Source of the DNA: Vibrio algarum
GTDB lineage: Bacteria > Pseudomonadota > Gammaproteobacteria > Enterobacterales > Vibrionaceae
Length of the DNA stretch: 64,000 nucleotides
Assembly: GCF_028204155.1 (NCBI RefSeq)
Contig: NZ_JAQLOI010000001.1
Location: 1,426,001 to 1,490,000, forward strand
Direction of reading: 5' to 3'
The notes below the pieces were generated by a model, which was given only the letters and a program-made list of their open reading frames with translations, was not told where the DNA came from and did not search any database. Every line of letters begins with the position of its first letter. Position 1 is the first letter of the stretch. Made by a program: the position numbers and the translations under genes. Of this stretch, positions 54,158 to 62,802 are shown piece after piece.

Positions 54158-56188
54158 ATGAGCAAAGAATATAACTTAATCTCTGACTATAAACCCTCTG
54201 GTGATCAACCTACGGCAATAACCAAATTGTTAGATGGGTTGGATAATGGGCTCGCACACCAAACATTGTTGGGTGTAACGGGTTCTGGTAAAACCTTTAC
54301 TCTGGCAAATGTTATTGCGCAATCAAAGAGGCCAACCATTCTTCTCGCGCCAAATAAGACGTTAGCTGCCCAACTTTATGGAGAGATGAAGGCGTTCTTC
54401 CCTAATAATGCTGTTGAATATTTTGTTTCTTATTACGATTACTATCAACCGGAAGCTTATGTCCCAACTACCGATACATTTATAGAAAAAGACTCTTCAG
54501 TAAATGCGCATATTGAACAGATGAGACTCTCAGCAACAAAAGCGCTTTTAGAGAGGAAAGACGCAATTATTGTTGCTTCTGTTTCGGCTATCTACGGTTT
54601 AGGTGATCCAGATTCGTATCTAAAAATGATGTTGCACGTAAGGCGAGGAGATTACCTTAATCAAAGAGATATCATTCGGCGATTGGCTGAACTGCAGTAT
54701 ACAAGAAACGATGTGTCATTTGAACGCGGACAATTTAGGGTTCGCGGTGAAGTTATTGATGTGTTCCCTGCTGAATCAGATCAGGAAGCGGTTCGCATAG
54801 AGATGTTCGATGATGAAATCGAGTGTATTAGTCTTTTTGATCCACTAACGGGTGCGATTAATCAAAGAGACTTGCCGCGATTTACCGTCTACCCAAAAAC
54901 CCACTATGTTACCCCAAGAGAAAAAATACTTGAGGCTATAGAGCATATAAAGGTTGAACTTAAAAGCCGACAAGCCTATTTGCTAGAAAACAATAAACTA
55001 TTAGAAGAGCAACGAATTTCACAAAGAACTCAGTTTGATTTAGAAATGATGAACGAATTAGGGTTCTGTTCTGGTATTGAAAACTACTCAAGGTATTTAA
55101 GTGGTCGAGAAGAGGGAGAGCCACCACCGACGCTTTTCGATTATCTTCCCAAAGATGGATTGTTAGTTATTGACGAGTCGCATGTGACGGTACCTCAGAT
55201 CGGTGCAATGTTTAAGGGAGACCGTTCAAGGAAGGAGACTCTGGTTGAATTTGGATTTCGCCTCCCTTCTGCACTTGATAATCGGCCCCTTAAATTTGAC
55301 GAGTTTGAAGCGTTAGCCCCACAGACCATATTTGTATCGGCAACGCCGGGTAATTATGAGTTGGAAAAGTCAGGTACGGATATCGCGGATCAAGTTGTGC
55401 GTCCTACGGGCCTTTTAGATCCAGAACTTGAAGTCCGTCCAGTGGCTACTCAAGTCGATGATTTACTTTCTGAAATTCGTATTAGGTCAGTTAAGGATGA
55501 GAGAGTCTTAGTGACGACCTTGACTAAGCGGATGGCGGAAGATCTTACTGAGTACCTTCATGAACATGGTGTAAAGGTTCGCTACTTACATTCTGATATT
55601 GATACCGTAGAACGTGTAGAGATAATTCGTGATCTAAGATTAGGTGAATTTGACGTATTGGTAGGGATAAACCTTTTGAGAGAAGGGCTTGATATGCCAG
55701 AAGTATCTCTAGTTGCTATTTTAGATGCGGACAAAGAAGGATTCTTAAGGTCTGAAAGATCGCTGATTCAGACTATAGGTCGAGCGGCAAGAAACCTAGA
55801 AGGAAGAGCGATTCTGTATGGTAATTCGATTACCAAGTCTATGAAAAAAGCCATGGATGAAACTGATCGTCGTAGGAAAAAACAGCAAGAGCACAATCAA
55901 AAAAATGGAATAGTGCCTCAAGCCTTGAAGAAGAACATCAAGGACATTATGGAAATTGGAGATATCGCTAAGACTCGTAATCAGAGAGCATCAAAACAAG
56001 TACCGCTGTCAAAAGTTGCAGAGCCATCCAAGAGTTATCAATCGTTTACACCACAACAATTGGAAAAAGAGATTCTCAAATTGGAATCGGAAATGTATCA
56101 ACACGCTCAAAACTTGGAATTTGAGTTAGCGGCTGAGAAAAGGGATAGAATAGATAACTTAAGAAAACAGTTTATTGCAAACAGTTAA
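54158..56188 (+). CDS. uvrB: Excinuclease ABC subunit B
   Basis: The nucleotide-excision repair helicase has Walker A (GVTGSGKTFT), the beta-hairpin region (SYYDYYQPEAYVP), DESH (VIDESHVTVP), the Q-x-x-G-R-x-x-R motif (QTIGRAARN) and the C-terminal UVR motif. The start ATG at 54158 gives 676 residues, as in relatives; an upstream ATG at 54113 is not needed. Confidence 0.95.
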   Translation: MSKEYNLISDYKPSGDQPTAITKLLDGLDNGLAHQTLLGVTGSGKTFTLANVIAQSKRPTILLAPNKTLAAQLYGEMKAFFPNNAVEYFVSYYDYYQPEAYVPTTDTFIEKDSSVNAHIEQMRLSATKALLERKDAIIVASVSAIYGLGDPDSYLKMMLHVRRGDYLNQRDIIRRLAELQYTRNDVSFERGQFRVRGEVIDVFPAESDQEAVRIEMFDDEIECISLFDPLTGAINQRDLPRFTVYPKTHYVTPREKILEAIEHIKVELKSRQAYLLENNKLLEEQRISQRTQFDLEMMNELGFCSGIENYSRYLSGREEGEPPPTLFDYLPKDGLLVIDESHVTVPQIGAMFKGDRSRKETLVEFGFRLPSALDNRPLKFDEFEALAPQTIFVSATPGNYELEKSGTDIADQVVRPTGLLDPELEVRPVATQVDDLLSEIRIRSVKDERVLVTTLTKRMAEDLTEYLHEHGVKVRYLHSDIDTVERVEIIRDLRLGEFDVLVGINLLREGLDMPEVSLVAILDADKEGFLRSERSLIQTIGRAARNLEGRAILYGNSITKSMKKAMDETDRRRKKQQEHNQKNGIVPQALKKNIKDIMEIGDIAKTRNQRASKQVPLSKVAEPSKSYQSFTPQQLEKEILKLESEMYQHAQNLEFELAAEKRDRIDNLRKQFIANS

Positions 56189-56202
56189 TTGGTGCGGTAG
56201 AT

Positions 56203-56298
56203 AAAAAAATAGCCAACTGGAATATGTCCGGTTGGCTTCATTTTGTGGAAAACATCTCCACTAACAACGTCAGTTGGCTAGGTGACCCGCTAGGGGTC
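56203..56298 (-). ncRNA. qrr1: Qrr1 quorum-sensing small RNA
   Basis: On the minus strand the segment begins with GACCCCTAGCGGGTC, continues with CACCTAGCCAACTGACGTTG (the conserved base-pairing core of Vibrio Qrr RNAs) and ends in the hairpin AGCCAACYGG.../CCRGTTGGCT with a T7 run. It lies between uvrB and luxO, the standard place for qrr1 in Vibrio. A sigma-54 promoter lies just upstream. Qrr RNAs pair with target mRNAs with Hfq; targets include luxO itself and the quorum regulator genes. Confidence 0.95.
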
Positions 56299-56310
56299 AT
56301 TAATCATAAA

Positions 56311-56324
56311 GCATTTACTGTGCC
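56311..56324 (-). promoter_or_regulatory. Sigma-54 promoter of qrr1
   Basis: TGGCACAGTAAATGC on the minus strand has GG and GC exactly 10 bases apart, the -24/-12 signature of a sigma-54 promoter, 13 bases upstream of the deduced RNA start. Confidence 0.9.
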
Positions 56325-56388
56325 AATTATAAAAAGAGGTTATTGACGTACTTTTTTTGTGAGTTGGCTATAAAATGACTACCTACAT

Positions 56389-56401
56389 TTGCATTATGCA
56401 A
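56389..56401. promoter_or_regulatory. LuxO binding site
   Basis: TTGCATTATGCAA is a perfect palindrome matching TTGCA-W3-TGCAA, the reported LuxO site. It lies about 90 bases upstream of qrr1 and about 80 bases upstream of luxO, so it can serve both the activation of qrr1 and luxO autorepression. Confidence 0.85.
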
Positions 56402-56433
56402 AGCAAAATGCGATTATTTTTTAAAATGCAATC

Positions 56434-56446
56434 AACAATCAGTTGG
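56434..56446 (+). promoter_or_regulatory. Candidate Qrr pairing site in the luxO leader
   Basis: AACAATCAGTTGG in the luxO 5' leader, 37 bases before the ATG, matches the complement of the Qrr core (AACAACGTCAGTTGG) except for two bases. It could pair with Qrr1, as reported for V. harveyi luxO feedback control. Confidence 0.6.
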
Positions 56447-56482
56447 TTCAACGAACTAAAAAATAATGTCTAAGGCTCGGTT

Positions 56483-57904
56483 ATGAAAACATTAGAACTT
56501 GCTCCAAAAGCAAAATACTTGCTGATGGTCGAAGATACCGCATCCGTTGCTGCTTTATATAAGTCCTTCCTAACTCCACTTGGTATTGATGTACAGATAG
56601 TTGGTACAGGTAAAAAAGCTTTAGAAACTTTAACTAATCGAATACCAGATCTTATCTTATTAGATTTACGTTTACCGGATATGACTGGGATGGATGTACT
56701 CCATTCGGTTAAAGCGCTTTACCCAGATGTGCCGATAATTTTTATGACAGCGCATGGCTCTATCGATACAGCAGTAGACGCTATGCGATATGGTGCGCAG
56801 GATTTCTTAATTAAACCTTGTGAAGCAGATAGGTTACGAGTCACGGTTAATAATGCTATTCGACGAGCAGGAAAGATTAAAGATGGTGAAAGCGAAAGCG
56901 CCGCGAGTGTCAGTAGCGTAAATAACTACCAAGGATTTATTGGAAGTAGTCAGAATATGCTTTCGGTTTATAAAACCATTGATTCTGCAGCGACAAGTAA
57001 AGCCAGTATTTTTATCACCGGTGAAAGTGGGACGGGTAAAGAGGTTTGCGCTGAAGCTATACACGCCGCAAGCCACCGAAGGGAAAAACCTTTTATTGCT
57101 ATCAACTGCGCAGCAATCCCCAAAGATCTGATCGAAAGTGAGTTGTTTGGACACGTAAAAGGCGCGTTTACGGGAGCCGCTACAGAGAGGCAGGGTGCCG
57201 CAGAAATGGCGGATGGCGGGACATTGTTTCTAGATGAGCTCTGTGAGATGGATTTGGATTTACAGACGAAACTTTTACGTTTTATTCAGACAGGTACTTT
57301 CCAAAAAGTAGGTTCATCTAAAATGAAGAGTGTCGATGTTCGTTTTGTTTGTGCAACGAATAAAGACCCGTGGCAAGAAGTATTGGGAGGGCGTTTTCGA
57401 GAAGATCTTTACTATCGATTGTATGTGATTCCATTGCACCTTCCTCCTCTTCGAGACAGAGGCGAGGACGTAATCGAGATAGCTTATTCTCTTTTAGGTT
57501 ATATGACTTTAGAAGAGCAGAAGTCATTCACTCGATTCGCACAAGACGTAGTGGATAGATTTATAGCCTATGAATGGCCAGGAAATGTACGGCAACTTCA
57601 AAATGTAATCCGCAACGCTGTTGTACTAAATCATGGAAAGGAGATCACATTAAACATGCTTCCTCCTCCAATTAACCAAGTTAGCACAGAAATTGCTTTG
57701 GGAAACAAAGAGCAAGAGTTTTTGAGTGAAGAAAGAATAACTAGGACGTTGCTCTCTGCTGATGAAATAACCCCTTTGTGGCAGGTAGAAAAAGAAACGA
57801 TAGAACAAGCGATTCAAGCTTGCGGAGGTAATATACCCAAAGCGGCAAATGCATTAGAAGTGAGTCCTTCGACTATCTATAGAAAAAAGCAGTCATGGAC
57901 ATAG
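56483..57904 (+). CDS. luxO: Quorum-sensing response regulator LuxO
   Basis: The 473-residue sigma-54 activator has a receiver domain (residues 12-125, phosphoacceptor Asp61 in LILLDLRLPD), an AAA+ domain (Walker A GESGTGKE, GAFTGA loop, and Walker B GGTLFLDELCEM), and a Fis-type HTH at the C terminus. When phosphorylated it activates the qrr genes with sigma-54. luxU follows 64 bp later on the same strand. Confidence 0.97.
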   Translation: MKTLELAPKAKYLLMVEDTASVAALYKSFLTPLGIDVQIVGTGKKALETLTNRIPDLILLDLRLPDMTGMDVLHSVKALYPDVPIIFMTAHGSIDTAVDAMRYGAQDFLIKPCEADRLRVTVNNAIRRAGKIKDGESESAASVSSVNNYQGFIGSSQNMLSVYKTIDSAATSKASIFITGESGTGKEVCAEAIHAASHRREKPFIAINCAAIPKDLIESELFGHVKGAFTGAATERQGAAEMADGGTLFLDELCEMDLDLQTKLLRFIQTGTFQKVGSSKMKSVDVRFVCATNKDPWQEVLGGRFREDLYYRLYVIPLHLPPLRDRGEDVIEIAYSLLGYMTLEEQKSFTRFAQDVVDRFIAYEWPGNVRQLQNVIRNAVVLNHGKEITLNMLPPPINQVSTEIALGNKEQEFLSEERITRTLLSADEITPLWQVEKETIEQAIQACGGNIPKAANALEVSPSTIYRKKQSWT

Positions 57905-57968
57905 ACGAAAACAAATACAAGAAATCGAATTTGCCTATTCTATAAGTTAATTCGAGCAATAGGCCACA

Positions 57969-58328
57969 ATGCTAGGAGATCCGAAAACGGTGACGATTTA
58001 TCTAAACACAGCCAAAATTGATGATTTGTGTAATGAAATTGGTCAAGAGAACTTACCTATTTTATTAGACATATTTTTGGGTGAGTTAAACGACTATCAA
58101 GTAACATTAATGGAAAATAACGAAGATCTTGAACGTCTTTTAAGTGATATAAGTCATGCATTGAAAAGTAGCGCTGCGAGTTTTGGGGCCGATGATTTAT
58201 GCAAGAAAGCACAGTGTATTGATGCCTCCGCCAAGGCAGGGGAAAATATATCCACGGTTGAAAATCGTGAATCAATGTTGCTCAGTATTAGAGCAACAAT
58301 TGAAGCCTACGACTTGCTAATAAAATAA
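57969..58328 (+). CDS. luxU: Phosphorelay protein LuxU
   Basis: The histidine phosphotransfer protein (119 residues) carries phosphate from quorum-sensing kinases to LuxO; the active His is H63 in SHALKSSAASFGADDL. It follows luxO, the conserved Vibrio order. AGGCC lies before the ATG. Confidence 0.95.
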   Translation: MLGDPKTVTIYLNTAKIDDLCNEIGQENLPILLDIFLGELNDYQVTLMENNEDLERLLSDISHALKSSAASFGADDLCKKAQCIDASAKAGENISTVENRESMLLSIRATIEAYDLLIK

Positions 58329-58346
58329 AGTACTAATTAAGATAGC

Positions 58347-59234
58347 CTATTTTAACTGTCCAACTATTGCTTTGGACAGTTTATCTCTATCGTGTCGCCA
58401 TGCTCTATTTGGTGAGGCGAGGTCCACGGTAACACAGTGCCATTCATCTTCTAGTTCTGGGTGAGGCACTTCACCAAGTACAATGTCTATTTTCCTTCCT
58501 CGGCATGCTCTTTCGCACCATTCAAGCTTTTCGCGCAACGTCATTCTTCCTGCTGGACCATATTCAGGTGATAAGTTTTCGATATAAATTAGCTTTGCGT
58601 GGGTGTTTTTTAATATGGCATGACCAACTTCTGAAAGCAGAAGTGGAGGCATAATGCTGGTGAGAAAACTTCCTGGCCCTAGAATAATGCAATCGGCGTT
58701 TTCGATTGCCGTAATTCCTTCACTTGTGGGAGGTACCTCTGGCTCCAAATCTAACCTTAAGAGGTCGGTTTCCATTTCGTCTACACTGGTTTCACCATGA
58801 ACCCAACTTCCGTCGACGGAAAGTGCTTTTAGGTCTGATGGATGTTCAGACATAGGAATAATATTTACGTTCACTCTCAACATGCTTCGTATTAGTTGTA
58901 TTGCTTCTAAAGGCCTGACCGATAAGTTATCTAACGATGCTAACATTAAATTGCCTAAATTATGCCCACCCAATTCACCGGTTCCCTTAAACCGATATTC
59001 AAACATCATAGATTCAACGGATGGCTCCGTAATTAACTGATTAATACAGTTCCTAGTATCTCCCCAGGCAATGCCGCCCTGACAAAAGCGAATACGACCG
59101 GTCGAACCACCATTGTCGGTGGTTGTCACGATACCGGTTGCGTTATTACCAAATTTATTAAGCGCGGCAAGCACTCGTCCTAAGCCATGACCGCCACCAA
59201 TCGCGACGACTTTTTTATTTTTGTATATCTTCAT
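58347..59234 (-). CDS. yvcK: YvcK/CofD-like gluconeogenesis factor
   Basis: The protein (295 residues from ATG at 59234) has the CofD-like fold with GGGHGLGRVLAALN, TTTDNGGSTGR and GGHNLGNLMLA. Relatives are needed for growth on gluconeogenic carbon sources and for cell-wall balance; the biochemistry is not settled. Upstream ATGs (up to 59300) are possible but less consistent with family length. It converges with luxU. Confidence 0.85.
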   Translation of the reverse strand: MKIYKNKKVVAIGGGHGLGRVLAALNKFGNNATGIVTTTDNGGSTGRIRFCQGGIAWGDTRNCINQLITEPSVESMMFEYRFKGTGELGGHNLGNLMLASLDNLSVRPLEAIQLIRSMLRVNVNIIPMSEHPSDLKALSVDGSWVHGETSVDEMETDLLRLDLEPEVPPTSEGITAIENADCIILGPGSFLTSIMPPLLLSEVGHAILKNTHAKLIYIENLSPEYGPAGRMTLREKLEWCERACRGRKIDIVLGEVPHPELEDEWHCVTVDLASPNRAWRHDRDKLSKAIVGQLK

Positions 59235-59409
59235 TTTTTGTTTTATTTCTATTAATAATTTGAAAGAACTCATTACAGTTAGTAATAATAATCGTTCCAT
59301 AACAACTAAAGTGTGTTGATGGATGGATTTTTAACGATTAGCTATGGAATTATAACCTGTAATTAAGTATTTTAACCTAAGCAGCTAATCTGATATTAGT
59401 GATTAGCAG

Positions 59410-59547
59410 CCATAACTCCGAGCCTTTATCGCTAAGTTCGAATTTCATACAAGTTTTGAAGTTCTATAAGCTATGAAGGCCAGTGGCATAATGCCACAAG
59501 GGTTTGCTTAGAAATGAGTAAGCCTCCCGTGTTTGGAAAGGTGTTCC
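59410..59547 (+). promoter_or_regulatory. Candidate Moco riboswitch upstream of moaA
   Basis: The leader contains CTCCGAGCC, a GTGGCATAATGCCAC hairpin preceded by GAAGGCCA, AAGGGTTTGCTTAG...AGTAAGCCTCCCG and GGAAAGG next to the GTG start. These match the order of motifs I know for the Moco RNA found before moaA in gammaproteobacteria. GGAAAGG, the ribosome binding site, would be sequestered when the ligand binds. A covariance search would settle this. Confidence 0.75.
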
Positions 59548-60537
59548 GTGGCTATACAATTCGAAGATAAATTTAAACGCAAGTTTTATTACTTGCGTCT
59601 TTCTGTTACAGATGTCTGTAACTTCAAATGTACATACTGTCTACCTGATGGCTATAAACCTTCAGGGCGTAAAAACTCGTCTTTTTTATCTGTTCCAGAA
59701 GTAAAACGAGTGGTCAGTGCTTTCGCTAGTTGTGGTACTTCTAAAGTGCGAATAACGGGTGGCGAGCCTAGTTTACGTAAAGATTTCAACGATATAGTAC
59801 AAGCAGTTGCTTCCACCAAGGGTATTAATAAGGTGGCTATGACAACCAATGGATATCGAATGGAATCACAGGTTGCCCAATGGCGCCAGGCAGGACTAAC
59901 CCATATTAACGTTAGTTTGGATAGCTTAGACCCAAGAATGTTCTATCAAATCACCGGAGAAAACAAATTTTCTAACGTGATGTCAGGTATAGATAGAGCT
60001 TTCGAAGTTGGATACGAGCAGGTCAAAGTGAACGTTGTCTTAATGAAAGATCTCAATAGCGGCGAATTGCCTGCTTTTCTCCATTGGATAAAAGACCGTC
60101 CTATACAGCTTCGATTTATAGAGTTGATGCAGACCGGAGAGATGGATTCATTCTTCGATAAATATCATAAATCTGGCGTGAGTATTCTAAATGAGCTGAT
60201 TGCTAATGGATGGATACCTAAGGTCAGAGAAGCCAATGATGGCCCCGCCCAAGTGTTTATCCACCCAGACTACAAGGGTGAGATCGGTTTGATTATGCCT
60301 TATGAAAAACACTTTTGTGAAAGCTGCAATCGATTAAGGGTTTCAGCTATGGGTAAGTTGCATCTTTGCTTGTTCGGTGAACAAGGGGTCGAGCTTAGAG
60401 ATTTACTCCAAGAAGACACGCAGTCAGATGCGCTTATCGAACGCATTCAAACACAACTTCAAACTAAATCGGTAAGCCACTTCTTACAAGATGGCAATAC
60501 TGGTATGACTCCACACCTCGCCTCTATAGGCGGCTAA
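59548..60537 (+). CDS. moaA: GTP 3',8-cyclase MoaA
   Basis: A radical SAM enzyme that starts molybdopterin synthesis. It has CNFKCTYCLP (radical SAM CxxxCxxC) and a C-terminal second cluster (FCESCNRLRVSAMGKLHLCLF). The start is GTG at 59548, following AAGG in the leader; an in-frame TTG at 59533 falls within the riboswitch. Length is 329 residues. The order moaA-B-C-D/E follows on the same strand. Confidence 0.94.
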   Translation: MAIQFEDKFKRKFYYLRLSVTDVCNFKCTYCLPDGYKPSGRKNSSFLSVPEVKRVVSAFASCGTSKVRITGGEPSLRKDFNDIVQAVASTKGINKVAMTTNGYRMESQVAQWRQAGLTHINVSLDSLDPRMFYQITGENKFSNVMSGIDRAFEVGYEQVKVNVVLMKDLNSGELPAFLHWIKDRPIQLRFIELMQTGEMDSFFDKYHKSGVSILNELIANGWIPKVREANDGPAQVFIHPDYKGEIGLIMPYEKHFCESCNRLRVSAMGKLHLCLFGEQGVELRDLLQEDTQSDALIERIQTQLQTKSVSHFLQDGNTGMTPHLASIGG

Positions 60538-60560
60538 AAATATAAAATATAGGTGAAATA

Positions 60561-61073
60561 ATGGGACACGCTGTAAGTGACTTTAAGCCTGCAAATATTG
60601 CAGTACTAACCGTTTCTGATACCCGAACAGAAGAAAATGATACTTCTGGTCAGTACTTTGTCGATCAACTCAAAGAGGCTGGCCATAATTTAGCAGACAA
60701 AAAAATTGTTATAGATGATAAATATAAAATCCGCGCTATTGTTTCACAATGGATAGCCGACGAAGGCGTTCAAGTGGTTATGATAACGGGCGGTACAGGG
60801 TTTACTTCAAGAGACAGTACGCCTGAAGCTCTTGTTCCGTTGTTTGACAAGCAAGTTGAAGGTTTTGGTGAGTTATTTCGTCAGGTCTCTTATGAAGAGA
60901 TTGGTACATCAACAATTCAATCGCGTGCTATTGCCGGTTTTGCTAATCATACGGTTGTATTTGCGACTCCTGGTTCAACGGGTGCTTGTAAAACCGCATG
61001 GACAAAGATTATTAAGCAACAGTTAGATGCAAGTCATCGTCCTTGTAACTTCATGCCTCATTTGTCGGTGTAA
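60561..61073 (+). CDS. moaB: Molybdenum cofactor protein MoaB
   Basis: The 170-residue MoaB/Mog-like protein (VLTVSDTRTEENDTSG, ITGGTGFTSRDSTPEALVPL) takes part in molybdopterin adenylylation or its scaffold. AGGTG precedes the ATG. It is between moaA and moaC. Confidence 0.92.
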   Translation: MGHAVSDFKPANIAVLTVSDTRTEENDTSGQYFVDQLKEAGHNLADKKIVIDDKYKIRAIVSQWIADEGVQVVMITGGTGFTSRDSTPEALVPLFDKQVEGFGELFRQVSYEEIGTSTIQSRAIAGFANHTVVFATPGSTGACKTAWTKIIKQQLDASHRPCNFMPHLSV

Positions 61074-61079
61074 TTTGAT

Positions 61080-61556
61080 ATGGAACAGTTTACTCATATA
61101 AACGCCTCTGGCGAAGCTAACATGGTTGATGTTTCTGCAAAGGCTGAAACAGTACGAGAAGCAAGAGCAGAAGCTTTTGTACATATGGCTCCAGAAACAC
61201 TGAAACTGATTATCTCGGGTAGTCACCATAAGGGTGATGTATTTACGACGGCTCGTATTGCTGGCATACAAGCGGCTAAACGTACATGGGATTTAATACC
61301 ACTTTGCCACCCGTTGTTGCTATCTAAAGTTGAAGTTCAACTAGAAGCTATAGAGGAAGACAGTGTGGTTCGTATTGAATCACTATGTAAACTCGCAGGT
61401 AAAACGGGAGTGGAGATGGAAGCGCTTACTGCTGCATCTGTTGCCGCACTGACTATCTATGATATGTGTAAGGCGGTGCAGAAAGATATGGTGATAAGTC
61501 AGGTTCGTCTACTAGAGAAACGTGGTGGTAAATCAGGTCATTTTAAGGCGGAATAA
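61080..61556 (+). CDS. moaC: Cyclic pyranopterin monophosphate synthase MoaC
   Basis: The 158-residue enzyme converts the MoaA product to cyclic pyranopterin. It has the conserved ANMVDVSAK, IPLCHPL and GVEMEALTA segments. It overlaps the next gene by one base. Confidence 0.94.
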   Translation: MEQFTHINASGEANMVDVSAKAETVREARAEAFVHMAPETLKLIISGSHHKGDVFTTARIAGIQAAKRTWDLIPLCHPLLLSKVEVQLEAIEEDSVVRIESLCKLAGKTGVEMEALTAASVAALTIYDMCKAVQKDMVISQVRLLEKRGGKSGHFKAE

Positions 61557-62254
61557 TGATTAAAGTACTATTTTTTGCTCAAACCAGAGAACTTCTAGAT
61601 ATTGACAATTTAGAGGTTGAATCGAGCTACAAGACAGCTGAAGAGCTGCGTGTATACTTATGCGAAAAAGGAGATAAGTGGTCTTTAGCTTTGGCCTCTG
61701 GAAAATTGCTGGTCGCGATTAATCAGACGATCTCACCACTTGAGAGCAAAATAGAAGATGGTGATGAAGTCGCCTTTTTCCCACCAGTTACAGGGGGTGA
61801 TATGACTTACTCTGTATCGGTTATTCGCGAAGATTTCTCTGTTGGTGAGGAATATTCTCAATTGGCAGAAGGCACATCAGCCGGGGCTGTCGCAATGTTT
61901 TCAGGTAAAGTACGAGATATGAACCTCGGCAGTAATGTGACTGGTTTAACGCTTGAACATTACCCAGGAATGACTGAAAAAGCACTATCGGAGATTTGCC
62001 AACAAGCTTTAGAACGCTGGCCCCTTCAAAAAATTCGAGTGATTCATCGAATTGGTGATCTCGACATCGGTGACCAAATTGTTTTTGTTGGTATTACTAG
62101 TGCGCATCGAGGCGCATCATTCGAAGCCTGTGAGTTCGTGATGGATTTCTTAAAAACCAAAGCACCCTTTTGGAAGAAAGAACGCACAGAAAAAGAAAGC
62201 CGATGGATTGATTCTAGAGCATCGGATCATAAAGCGGCATCTCGATGGACTTAA
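61556..62254 (+). CDS. moaDE: MoaD-MoaE fusion (molybdopterin synthase small and large subunits)
   Basis: Residues 1-81 are a complete MoaD, ending in the diglycine TGG (80-81). Residues 83-232 are a complete MoaE of 150 residues (MTYSVSVIREDF, then the HRIGDLDIGDQIVFVGI and FWKKE catalytic region). Only one codon (Asp82) joins them. The diglycine must be free to receive sulfur, so a fusion would need cleavage, as known for MoaX of M. tuberculosis. The junction lies in a run of five G (61794-61798): one more G would give GGG GGG TGA and separate genes. It is either a true fusion, a recent deletion or a sequencing error. GGGGG four bases before ATG 61802 could also start MoaE alone. Confidence 0.85.
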   Translation: MIKVLFFAQTRELLDIDNLEVESSYKTAEELRVYLCEKGDKWSLALASGKLLVAINQTISPLESKIEDGDEVAFFPPVTGGDMTYSVSVIREDFSVGEEYSQLAEGTSAGAVAMFSGKVRDMNLGSNVTGLTLEHYPGMTEKALSEICQQALERWPLQKIRVIHRIGDLDIGDQIVFVGITSAHRGASFEACEFVMDFLKTKAPFWKKERTEKESRWIDSRASDHKAASRWT

Positions 62255-62288
62255 TCTAAAAAAATATTTACACAATAAATTAATATTT

Positions 62289-62317
62289 AAGCCAAGTGAT
62301 ATGCTTGGTTTTTTTAC
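62289..62317 (+). terminator. moa operon terminator
   Basis: CCAAG / CTTGG-type stem with a T7 run, 35 bases after the stop. Confidence 0.7.
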
Positions 62318-62802
62318 AGCTAAGTATAATTCTGTACATTTATATTTACGTATTAACGTTGATGATAATAATGTAGATTAAATCCTGAGCAATGCGATAG
62401 AGGTATATTTTGTTGCGTATAACGAACCGTTTGCTTATTTTCTAAATGAATAATTAGTCAGTATCCTTTATATCTAATAATTTTAAATTCATGTTTATTC
62501 GATGCTTGTAGGTATTCATACTGAATATCTATCAAACTTACACTGAATATATAATTATAATTGGTGAATGTTCTGTAAAAAGAACATATTTTAATCATTC
62601 CATCTAAAAGATTGATGTAGTCGAAATAATAAAACGCTAGATGGCGTGTTTTATGGAAAATTGCTTCAAATATTGGTACGGTGTGACGCAATCTTTTTAG
62701 GTTTTAGAAATTTTTACAATAATAATGTTTCTAAAATACCGACCGTTCAGGTACCTAATTAAGACGTCATGGATGCAAACAAAAATATTTGGAGTTAATT
62801 GC
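62318..62802. other. AT-rich region upstream of oppA
   Basis: About 485 bp with no supported gene. A minus-strand frame (62458-62691) has no ribosome binding site. The GGAG ribosome binding site for oppA lies at 62791. Confidence 0.4.

Noticed and set aside
62458..62691. 77-residue minus-strand frame upstream of oppA
   Set aside because: No ribosome binding site, no domain; AT-rich upstream region.
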